DNA of 64,000 nt. Source: Liolophura sinensis (taxonomy: Eukaryota > Mollusca > Polyplacophora > Chitonida > Chitonidae). A program made the translations under genes and the position numbers. How positions within the stretch are numbered: position 1 is the stretch's first letter; each line of letters begins with the position of its first letter. The notes beneath the pieces are model-generated. The model searched no databases, was not told the origin of the DNA, and saw only the letters and a list, made by a program, of their open reading frames with translations. Below are positions 24,007-34,400 of this stretch, piece after piece. The DNA lies in contig NC_088296.1 of assembly GCF_032854445.1 (NCBI RefSeq), positions 3,993,246 to 4,057,245 of the forward strand, written 5' to 3'.

Positions 24007-25149
24007 TATTTCTATAATTCATCCTTGCAAGTAATCCTTCTATAATTCATCCTTGCAATTAACGCATGAAAGTGATAAAAAAACATCAATGCCACAGATT
24101 TAAAATCTAATGAATAAATTTCCCATTCCATTCAATTAACAGTGAATTCACCCACAGAAATCACAGACTGAATTAATCACTACCTTCCTCCCATTACCCC
24201 ACAAACTTGCCATATCTGTTTTATTCCTGGCCTAGTCGTATTACGCCGCCATATGTTCAAACTGCGTAATAAAATCCCCAAGAATGGCTGTTAAAATATT
24301 TGCTTCAGTGCACATAGTGAAATGCACATGATTCAAAATTCCCTGTTCCCAGCAACCAGATTGAGGAATGCAGAGATTCTGAAGTTGTTGCTATATAGGA
24401 TGTTATGGAGACAAAGCATGTGGCAAACAAATGTTAATTCTGGACGAGCTTAATATGCCCAATATATTTGTTTTTCGGCAACTTTTTTTAAAATACATTA
24501 TAAGACATAAAATAACAGTGCAATGGAAATACACCAAACTATTTACAGGCAATACATGTATTTCAAGATGCATACGTATTTAACTGTTCCAAAAATCACT
24601 TCATTTTCAGACAAATTTCTCCAATGATATCTGTCACAGTATTTGACCCCAATGGAAAGTCAAAAAACTACATGCTTTGTACTTAAAAGTTTGTTGTATT
24701 ATACCACGAGAACTTGCATTTAGTCTTTAAAGTTGTACGGTTCGGCTGCGACTTTAAATCACTGGATACCTGGAGTAAGATATCCCACTTTTCTCCAAGT
24801 GTAAATTGATTTCATAGTGACAGGACACTGGAGAATGCATGTCAACTCAACCCTTACAGAGTGTCTACCGAATTTCCCTGAGTTCTGATGTATGTATTAC
24901 CGTATTACTATTGATGTCATATATCATTCTAACAAATCATGATGATGATGCAGTGCATATATTACTTAAGGAGTTCATATGTACAGGAGTTATTTTAGAA
25001 CCATTTGAGACAAAAAATCTAACATACACAGTAGTAGACTGACAGATTATGTACACTAATTCTCGGGATGATGCACCCAGTGCTAGTGACATCTCACTAA
25101 TTGTCGAGGATCAGTGCATTCCTTAATTCAGATCTTCATGACTGCTTAT
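24007..25149. other. Intron 1 sequence, nothing recognised
   Basis: AT-rich unique sequence without a supportable exon or repeat. Confidence 0.45.
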
Positions 25150-25600
25150 GTTAGAACCATTTAGCCCACAACCATTTAAGGCAGAACCATTTGGGGCAGA
25201 ACCATTTAAGGCAGAACCATTTGGGGCAGAACCATTTAAGGCAGAACCATTTGGGGCAGACCCATCTAAGGCAGAACCATTTGGGGCAGACCCATCTAAG
25301 GCAGAACCATTTGGGGCAGACCCATCTAAGGCAGAACCATTTGGGGCAGACCCATCTAAGGCAGAACCATTTGGGGCAGGCCCATCTAAGGCAGAGCAAT
25401 TTAAGGCAGAGCAATTTGGGGCAGACCCATCTAAGGCAGAACCACTTATAAGGCAGACCCATTTTAAGGCAGAGCAATTTGGGGCAGACCCATCTAAGGC
25501 AGAACCACTTATAAGGCAGACCCATTTTAAGGCAGACTCATTTAACACAGACCCACTTAAAGCAGAACCATTTAAAGCAGAATCATTTAGGGCAGAACCA
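25150..25600. repeat. 30-bp minisatellite upstream of the Frizzled-domain gene
   Basis: About 14 units of aaggcagaaccatttggggc followed by agacccatct. Unit length is a multiple of three. It ends about 750 bases before the coding start. Confidence 0.95.
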
Positions 25601-25899
25601 TTTAAGAAGAAAATAGTAAATCATTCAAAGAATCATTCATGACATCCCAACTACCATGATTATATTTCTAACAGATTGCTCTAAAACAATAATGCTCAAG
25701 ACACAGGTACTCTAATAGTTGTATGCATAAATTCCACTGATGGATTGTTTCAGATCTCCAAAATGCTTAACATTTACCATACACCAATTTGGCCGTGATA
25801 AAAGAGCTTTGTATTTGTACTACTTCTGTTACATGCACTCTGGAAACTTCTGTAACCCAGACATTATGCAATAGGCAGAGTCAAAACAAACATGTGGGC

Positions 25900-26292
25900 A
25901 TTTCATCAGGGTTTTTAGAATACCCTAGGGGGACACACCATGAGGAACAAGAGGGGAAGAGAAGAGGACAAACCCCACCCCACAGATGGTAGCCATCTGT
26001 CCATGGTGTAGGGACTGTCAGCCAATGAGGCCCAAGGCCAGGACAAATCTGTAAGTAATTCACCCCCTGAACCAGTTAGGGTGTGAAGAGACTTAAGGCC
26101 CAGTGTCTAGGAGAGGCAGTACACAAGACAACAGCTTTTAGGGAGAGACAGCGGTAGACTTGATACTGGGACAGTTCAGAGCCACATGTATAACACAGAG
26201 CCGTCTAAAGGGAGAGCGAGGAGGCTGATCTTTTATTAACCATTTCAAAAACGCCAAACTGAAAGGAGAGTTTCAATTTTGCAACAAATTTC
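25900..26292 (+). promoter_or_regulatory. Likely promoter/5' flank of the Frizzled-domain gene
   Basis: This unique sequence separates the 30-bp minisatellite ending near 25600 from the coding start. It contains a CCAAT element (agccaatgag near 26020), an inverted repeat with an E-box in each arm (cagatggtagccatctg near 25983) and AT-rich ttttattaacc near 26231. No single strong TATA box or initiator stands out. The assignment rests on position. Confidence 0.3.
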
Positions 26293-26301
26293 ATGGACTA
26301 G
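26293..26301 (+). promoter_or_regulatory. Two-codon upstream ORF before the Frizzled-domain start
   Basis: An ATG at 26293 is followed by one codon and a TAG, 48 bases before the chosen start at 26350. If the transcript starts upstream of it, this minimal uORF could lower translation. The 5' end of the mRNA is unknown, so this is only a possibility. An acceptor-like ttcttcctatag ends at 26317, so a leader intron cannot be excluded. Confidence 0.3.
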
Positions 26302-26349
26302 AGAGTTCTTCCTATAGTTTTGCATTACTATTGGAGTAGCCCTGCCAAT

Positions 26350-27501
26350 ATGTTGTTCAATGTCAAGGTGTTGTTTGTTGTTGTTGCAATCTGTGCACTT
26401 TGGGCAGAGCTGACCACAGGGCAAGACGGTAATCCAAGGAGACAGCGGCGACCTGGGGCCAGGCGACCAGGAGGTCCACGCGCAAGGCAGCGGCGACCAA
26501 ATGTTGCTGGAGGAAGACCTCGGGTCCAGGGGAATGGACAAGCAGGTGGACAGGCGGCAGGTGCTAACAGATCGCCTGGAGGCGGCAGACCAGCCAGACC
26601 TGGCATAGGGCAGCCAGGCACAGACGCTGGGAGACAGGGTGCTGGACGAGCAAACGCAACAGGGACAAGTGGATCTGGCGGACCGTTTTGTCAGAAAATC
26701 ATGGTACCAATGTGTAAAGGTCAAATAGGTTACGAGTACACACGCCTGCCGAACCAATTTGGACACCGCACACAGGGTGAAGTCATGGAAACGCTGGAGC
26801 CTTTCTGGCCATTCATGGACATGGACTGTTCACCCAACTTCCGACTGACTGCCTGCGCCACATATCTCCCCAAATGCATCGAACGGCGTCGCCTTGTGCT
26901 GCCACCGTGTCGACAGTCATGCATGAAAGCGAAACGGCAGTGTCGCAATGCATTCAGCCAGTACAAGAAGCGATGGCCGTCCCAGTTCAACTGCGCTCGC
27001 TTCCCACGCTTGGCCAAAAACCGTCCAGGCGTGTGCGTGCCACCATCGAAACGCGCACCAACGCAGCCACTTGACGAGACTACCTGTGTCGCCAACACAG
27101 TCCCACTGTGCTCTGGCTTCCCACATTTCGAGGCGTTCATCCCGAACATGTTCTGGCAGTCTTCCTTAGACCTGATCTCACGGGAACTCGGCCAGTACCA
27201 AGAGCTCGTAGACACAGGGTGCAACCCAAACCTGTCCTTCTTCCTCTGTGGGATTTACCTCCCTTTCTGCCAGGATGTTGCGACAGAGTTTGCTGTGCCC
27301 TGTCGCGAAGTCTGCGAGCAAGTGCGTGCAGACTGCGAGGATGACCTACAGAGGACTTATGGGATTAACTGGCCAGGAAAGCTTCAGTGTCACCGTTATC
27401 CAACCGCCAGTAACGACGTGCAACAGTGTGTTCACCCGAATGCTACAGAGATCGAGCGGACCCCAGACCCGGAAGATGAGGACTACCTAGACGAGGAGTA
27501 A
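26350..27501 (+). CDS. Secreted protein with two tandem Frizzled cysteine-rich domains, intronless
   Basis: A single open frame of 383 residues. The start is the ATG at 26350 (A at -3); the frame is open upstream to a TTG at 26320 but has no earlier ATG there. Residues 1-24 form a signal peptide with a VLFVVVAICALWA core. Residues 25-112 are basic and rich in Gly, Arg, Gln and Pro. The first Frizzled CRD spans Cys114-Cys229 (cysteines 114, 122, 160, 169, 176, 187, 191, 198, 215, 229) and keeps the family signatures MC, LPN, GH, CSPNF, PPCR and WP. The second spans Cys246-Cys360 (246, 254, 291, 300, 307, 318, 322, 329, 347, 360). The tail is acidic (EDEDYLDEE). N-glycosylation sequons include NAT at 102, NLS at 294 and NAT at 364. 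No NTR domain, transmembrane helix or protease domain follows. Frizzled CRDs bind Wnt lipids, so a role as extracellular Wnt modulator or matrix component is inferred. It lies antisense in intron 1 of the large minus-strand gene. Confidence 0.93.
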   Translation: MLFNVKVLFVVVAICALWAELTTGQDGNPRRQRRPGARRPGGPRARQRRPNVAGGRPRVQGNGQAGGQAAGANRSPGGGRPARPGIGQPGTDAGRQGAGRANATGTSGSGGPFCQKIMVPMCKGQIGYEYTRLPNQFGHRTQGEVMETLEPFWPFMDMDCSPNFRLTACATYLPKCIERRRLVLPPCRQSCMKAKRQCRNAFSQYKKRWPSQFNCARFPRLAKNRPGVCVPPSKRAPTQPLDETTCVANTVPLCSGFPHFEAFIPNMFWQSSLDLISRELGQYQELVDTGCNPNLSFFLCGIYLPFCQDVATEFAVPCREVCEQVRADCEDDLQRTYGINWPGKLQCHRYPTASNDVQQCVHPNATEIERTPDPEDEDYLDEE

Positions 27502-27815
27502 GTTACCATAACAACTGTATTACCATGGCAACAGTAACTTTGGACAGATCACCATGACAACTGGAGACATTTCAAACTAGAGTATGTAACTGTGTTCAGG
27601 ACAGTTTCTGTACTTTCTCGTTTAAGAGGAAAAAAACTATAACATCTCAATGGCTGACTGAGTCCTCTACTTTTCCCCCAAACTATACAGAACTTCTACC
27701 ACTGTCTGTATCTGAGTATAAGAGTTTGCTAACTGAAAGATGTTGAGTAGCATTCAAAGCCCAGCAAAACTAAAATGGTGCAGACATTTTTTCAGACTTT
27801 ACTGGATATTTCTGA

Positions 27816-27821
27816 AATAAA
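27816..27821 (+). terminator. Candidate polyadenylation signal of the Frizzled-domain gene
   Basis: AATAAA lies about 315 bases after the stop codon and is followed by a GT-rich stretch (gtttggttatgtgt), as expected for a cleavage site. A second AATAAA near 28855 is a weaker alternative. Confidence 0.5.
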
Positions 27822-28039
27822 TGATGTTTGGTTATGTGTAGGGCCATGATGGGAACAAAAATCTGAAGAACTTCTGGTACAGAAGTAGATGTTGGGTTCA
27901 CATGAAGGCTAATGAACGGAGGAGGTGATCAAGGGGTTTTTCACTTGAAATGTTCAATATACTTGTGTGTGTGTAAACGCATGTGCAGTCAGAACAACAA
28001 GGAATAATGTGTAAAATTTCATGTGCATGGAAAAATGGT

Positions 28040-28395
28040 CAGTATTACATGGTATAATGATGAATGGTAAACGAAATAATGGTTAGTATTACACGGGATA
28101 CTGTGTACTATTATGTGGCATAATGGTCAGTATTACACGGATTAATGAGTAATATTACATGGGATAATGGTCAGTATTACATGGAATAATGAGTAATATT
28201 ACATGGAATAATGATCAGTATTACATGGAATAATGGTCAGTATTACGTGGAATAATGAGTAATATCACATGGAATAATGGTCAGTATTACATGGAATAAT
28301 GGGTAATATCACATGGAATAATGGTCAGTATTACATGGAATAATGAGTAATATCACATGGAATAATGGTCAGTATTACATGGAATAATATCACAT
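28040..28395. repeat. Composite minisatellite after the Frizzled-domain gene
   Basis: Alternating blocks ataatggtcagtattacatgg and aataatgagtaatatcacatgg. Confidence 0.9.
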
Positions 28396-28944
28396 GCATG
28401 AAGATACCAATGTACATACAGTGTGAGTATGAACGAATAGATTGCAAGAGGTAATTGTACAGGACTTATTACTAATCTAACAATGTAGATCTTTCTCAAT
28501 CCTGTCAACAAAACTAAGAGCCAGTGCTGTTAATTAAGTACACGAACCCAGAAAGCATGCAAAGAGGTAAGGTTACATTCGCAAACTGCTTTCTCTTGCT
28601 ATTTATGTAGTAAACTTTTTTTTATTCAACTTAAGAAATATTTGGTACAAACTTTTGCATTGTACCAAGCCATATTACCTTGTACTATTTGCTAAACATA
28701 TAAAGAATTCAACCCAGCATTTGTTTCAACTATTGCCACCAGAACTGAAGTGAAACTAGCATACTGACTTGATAATTTCCAGAAGGATGACAGTGAATCA
28801 ACTAGGCCCGTGAAGCTTTAGTTTGTTTATCAAAAACTGTATTACCTGAATACGGAATAAAAGTGTCAAAATAATGATTTACTTCTGTATAATGCTTCTA
28901 GTTATGATGGTGCAAAACATTAAAAGTTGAAACTGTAACAAACT

Positions 28945-29075
28945 TTCCTTAACACTTGTCATGTGTACCTTATTTAACACTTGTCATGTGTACCTTATTT
29001 AACACTTGTTAGGTGCACCTTATTTAACACTTGTTAGGTGCACCTTATTTAACGCTTGTCAGGTGCTTCTTATTT
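28945..29075. repeat. 26-bp minisatellite
   Basis: Five units of aacacttgtcatgtgtacct followed by tattt. Confidence 0.9.
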
Positions 29076-29732
29076 CAACTCGCCTGACATTTATAAAGTA
29101 TTGAACACTCACAAATAGGCTTTTGGTTGGCAATACTATCCAGTCCACGCACCAGCACTCTCCAATGCATGCTGTAGCTAAATCTTTGGTGAATTGCAAA
29201 CATGTGTTGAGCTTAGGCAAGTGGTTCTAGACAAGGAACCCTATGCCAGTAAAACCTTGGGGTGCAGGAAAAGTAACCTGTGGGGCAGGGGATGTTTATA
29301 CAGAGTTGAGTAACAGCACTTACTAGACCAACATGTGGCTGCCAACATGCAATACCCGACAACAATGGTTGTCCTTGGTCCCTGGCATGCTGATGTTGAA
29401 ATCTGCTATACAAATATCCCCCATATGTACCGAAGCGTACATGTATGTACAGTTTTCTAGAACAATCTCTGACTCAGAGATATTTTTCCAAAATATGTAG
29501 AAAAGCGAAATCTGACAGACCCATTTTGTTAGGGTTTTCTGTGGATGCTGAAGCACTGTTACTTTGTGTTATTTTCAATGAAAATGTAAGAGATGAAAGA
29601 GGCAAGACATCTTTGCATTAATGTGGTTGTGACTTATATGTAAAGCTGGCTAAGAAATCATCAATGTATCCATCAATAACATGTATAAAGTATGCCGAAA
29701 GTTAACAAATTGTCACTTATTGTTCTCATTAA

Positions 29733-30716
29733 TTATAACTTTCTGCTTATGGTCATGGTTAGCAGGACTGTATGAAATGCCTACACATACTGTACAGTCC
29801 TATCTCACATTAGCTTTCACATAGCTATAACTTTCTGCTTATGGTCATGGTCAGCAGAACTGTATGAAATGCCTATATATACTGTACAGTCCTATCCTAC
29901 ATTAGCTTTCACATAGCTATAACTTCCTGCTTATGACCATGGTTAGCAGGACTGTATGAAATGCTTATATATACTGTACAGTCCTATCTTACATTAGCTT
30001 TCAAATAGCTATAACTTCCTGCTTATGGTCATGGTCAGCAGGACTGTATGAAATGCCTACACATACTGTACAGTCCTATCTTACATTAGCTTTCACATAG
30101 CCATAACTTTCTGCTTATGGCCATGGTGAGCAGGACTGTATGAAATGCTTATATATACTGTACAGTCCTACCTCACATTAGCTTTCACACAGCTATAACT
30201 TCCTGCTTATGGTCATGGTTAGCAGGACTGTATGAAATGCCTACACATACTGTACAGTCCTATCTTACATTAGCTTTCAAATAGCTATAGCTTCCTGCTT
30301 ATGGTCATGGTTAGCAGGACTGTATGAAATGCTTATATATACTGTACAGTCCTATCTTACATTAGCTTTCAAATAGCCATAGCTTCCTGCTTATGGTCAT
30401 GGTTAGCAGGACAGTATGAATTGTCTACATATACTGTACAGTCCTATCTTACATTAGCTTTCACATAGCTATAACTTCCTGCTTATGGTCATGGTTAGCA
30501 GGACTGTATGAATTGTCTACATATACTGTACAGTCCTATCTCACATTACCTTTCACACAGCTATAACTTCCTGCTTATGGCCATGGTTAGCAGGACTGTA
30601 TGAAATGCCTACACATACTGTACAGTCCTATCTTACATTAGCTTTCAAATAGCTATAACTTCCTGCTTATGGTCATGGTTAGCAGGTCTGTACGAAATGC
30701 CTGTATATACTGTACA
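29733..30716. repeat. 92-bp satellite array with an inverted repeat in each unit
   Basis: About 11 units. Each contains aggactgta and, 20 bases later, its complement tacagtcct. Confidence 0.96.
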
Positions 30717-30965
30717 GTCCTATGATGACGAGGAGTCATTAGGTGTGTGTACATATACTGCGTCTTCTTGTGGCATGGCCAGTCCATGACAGTTCTGCCA
30801 ACACACCCCACCCAGTCATATTATGCTGACACTGCGTCAACCTGTCCTGTTCCTTGCTCTAACCACTCAGTACTGAGCTCCAAGTGAAGCAGTAATGAGT
30901 ATAATAGAATTAAGGTCTTTGGTATGACTCAACCTGGGTTTGAACCCGTAATCTCCTACTTTCGT
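30716..30965 (-). repeat. SINE-B copy with tRNA-like B box
   Basis: The stretch gatgacgaggagtcattagg continues through gtgtgtgtacatatactgcg and ends near gggtttgaacccg, which read on the minus strand is a good Pol III B box (ggttcaaaccc). It directly follows the last unit of the 92-bp array. Confidence 0.65.
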
Positions 30966-31261
30966 ATGGGCATACAAAGGCTGTGAAAAATTAGCAGAAT
31001 TGGCTTAACAGATCTGGTAACATGAATACCATTTCAAATCATAAAACAAGAAGGCAAATATGGCTAAACCTGAAGATAGCTAGGCCAATTTCATTGGATG
31101 GACTGAGATCTGGTGTCATTTTCAGATCTATAGTAATTAGCAGGAAGTCTGTAGGGAACCGCCTTGATATCTGACTTGAGCGAGATTACAAAAGGAAGCG
31201 CTATATATCTCGAAAAAGACCACAAAAAAACAGCCTGGTAAATCCCACATACATGTAGTTT

Positions 31262-31435
31262 CCAAAGCAGATTTGACATTATGACACACATTTTACAAAG
31301 CAGATTTGACATTATGACACACATTTTACAAAGCAGATTTGACATTATGACACACCTTTTACAAAGCAGATTTGACATTTTGACACACATTTTACAAAGC
31401 AGATTTGACATCATGACATTATGATACACATTTAC
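31262..31435. repeat. 33-bp minisatellite
   Basis: Five units of caaagcagatttgacattat followed by gacacacatttta. Confidence 0.93.
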
Positions 31436-34400
31436 TTAATCTCTTCCCTTTACATATTATAATAGCCTTACATAACCGTGCATTCAAACTTCAATACTTT
31501 AACCTTATTATCTTGCTCGTAAGAAATTATTATCAAGTGTGACAGTTAGATCACAAACACACAGCATCTCTTAAATGCACTTGACTGCATGGTTTCTCCA
31601 TCCAGTAATAAGACATCACATTTTTGGGTCCTTACCTTGAGAAATAACAATACTGATGTTGCTGGGGCGTCTCGACCACATATTTTGTGACCAATCAGAG
31701 GACTTCCTGGACTGTGTTAAGCTCCTATTGAAACTACCCACAAATTTGAAGCAGAGTTTGAACATGTGGCTTACACTTGCGCAGCTAGACTTAGCTACAC
31801 CAGTCCTGGGCAGGGCCACATGGGCTTGAGCAGAATAAAGTCCTATAAAGTCCACTGTTGACTGGCAGGCATGTGACACAAGGTCTCATCAAGGGTTGGC
31901 CAACACACTAAATGCTTCATGAATATTCATTACCATGGGGAGTTTCAGCTGACATGATGTCCACGGCGATTCCCCATCCTCCTAGTCACCATAGTGACAG
32001 GACATTAAGAGTTGAAATTGGGCAGACGTTGATTGTTTAATCAACACAGTTGAGCTTTGCACCTGAGGAATGCAGTGTTGTGTGTCTTGATCGCGGATGC
32101 GGTGTTGTTTAACAGTTAGTCATGCGATCATTTCACATATATGCAGCTACTGTATGCCATCCAAGTACCCCAAATTATAGCCTCATGTAATACATATAAA
32201 CTTCAGAAGCACGACGTATGTAGAAACTTTACAAAAAAAAAAGAAACGAATATGGTACACTCTGCTTTGAACCAATACTTAAACACAATAATCAAGAACA
32301 CTACATGCACATGTACCATTCATGATATGAGAGGTGTCCTGAACAAAACTTAATTTGTTACAGTATCTGTAAAATAGGCTGCTTCAACCTATCACGAAAC
32401 CAAAAACACTACAGCACTAAGCTTCTCCTGATAATGTGGTGCTCTTGTGTGCTTGGAGGTAAATCTGGTGAAAACTCGCTTAGTCACATGATGGGTAAAC
32501 TGGAATTCCCAACATTTTGTTTTTATGCCTTTTGTACCTCCACTTTTGAAGAGTACGCAAAGGGAGACTAAACTTGAAACCAAGGTTTTACGCCAATATT
32601 AATGTGATGTGTCACGTACATGTATATCTTCCATGGTTCCATTACATGTGTGTTGTCTTTGTGCCAAAAAGCCACGCTGATAAGGAGTGAAACAATATTA
32701 CACAACAGTTGCTATCTTGGCCAGACATCAGAATAGAAAGACAAAACTGCAATATTGTTTGTGCACCCCACACACTCTGTACATCACACCAATCTGGGGT
32801 CACTGCCAAGTGTACATGCTCCGCAAAAAGTCATGCCACCATTTTGTCCATGGAGAAATCTCTGAGAAGATTCCAAAGATGAAGGCAAATGTGATGTCCG
32901 TTGAAACGTGTGACAAAGATCAGGCTACAAATCTGACAACTGCAACGTCAAATATCACTCCATTTCCTCTGAGTCTCCAAAAAGAGCCTACCAAAATTCC
33001 AATACATACATACATACATACATATGTATACTTGAATACTGTGTAGATTCAACAATGAAATGATCAAATAAAATGCCTGCTCAGCTACTTTTGCTTCTAA
33101 TTATCAAGCCCCAAAGAAAATAACAGGAGATTGAGTAACTGTCCTCAACAGCATTGTGCAAACATTACAGGGTTAAAAGTGAAAACGAGCAAACTGCAGT
33201 ATACACATAGATAACAAAACGTTTTCCATCTTTTCCATATGGCAACACACAAAATGCACATCTCAAATGTCACTTGGTCATGTTTTCGAAATTAATTTGC
33301 AGAATCCAGAGAACTGGCTAACAGATTCTTCTAATCCACTTCTGACACCAAAGATTCTGTAGCCACTGATCTGAGATCTCATACCATATCGTAGTATCAT
33401 TGAAAACAGAAGTATTTGTATTGGGAAGAGAATTCTGTCATGTCTGTCCAAAATCAGTATCACATGGCATCCTGGTAAATTCTGCTAAGTCCTGGTCAAT
33501 GTAATCACACATAATCAGAATTTCATCGACAAAAGCATAAACTTTGACGAATCTCTATAGTCTTGAACACACTGACAAAATGACCCACAAATTCCAATCC
33601 TCTGTACAGGAAATATGTCCTCAATTTTCTTTATAGCCAGGTGATATCTATCAGAGACTCGAGTCCTGGATTTTTCATTTGGAACTGTTGGAACACGTCC
33701 AGCAGGAACATGCGTAAGTAGCACGTGAAAACTGTTTCCACTTCAGTACACAGTGCGCTGCACTACTGGTTGGGTCAACCACTATAAAGCTTTGTACACC
33801 AGCTATATTGTATGTAGTAAAACCAATCCTAAGTCTTCACAGCAAAGAGGATAAAAATCAATGAATTCCAAAACTGTGCTTTGCCACCAATATAAGTCAA
33901 TGTACTATAGAGCAATCCTCCTACAAGTCTGAAGCAATTTTAATCTTTGCGGAAAAAATCCCTGAATCTATCTGGAATTCCTTCTTAGCCAATTATAAGG
34001 ATTAAGATCATTCTTTATACACAATGTATCTCATAGTACTGTAACATTCGACTTGAATTGGGGTCACTTTGCCATTCACCACATGGTAATTGGATCAAGT
34101 CTGAAACAAATCACTTGTCCCCAATGATTCATATTTCCTGGAAAGATGCAGAGCATGGCTCTGCTTAATGAACCTCTGACGCCATAAATCAAGAGACAAC
34201 TTTACACTGTACCAAAAAAAAAAAAAAAAAATGAAAACTTATAGATTTTTGCTTCAAGCAGGATTGACAGTTTTGGATGCACTTCGATTTTGTATAAGAT
34301 AATTTCTGAATAGGCATTAATGATCACATTAGAAAACAGGTATCACTGCATCGATCCATTATAGAACATCTTGACAGATCAGTAAGACTTGAGCAGATAC

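Noticed and set aside
25123-25642. Pentapeptide-like frames (AEPFG, NHLGQ, GSALD)
   Set aside because: They resemble pentapeptide repeats only because the 30-bp unit is a multiple of three; three or more frames are open.
26320-26349. Ten extra N-terminal residues in front of the CRD protein
   Set aside because: The frame opens with TTG, not ATG; the signal peptide starts properly at the ATG at 26350.
26245-27224. Long minus-strand frames (up to 173 codons) opposite the CRD gene
   Set aside because: They are antisense shadows of a GC-rich coding exon and show no family motifs.
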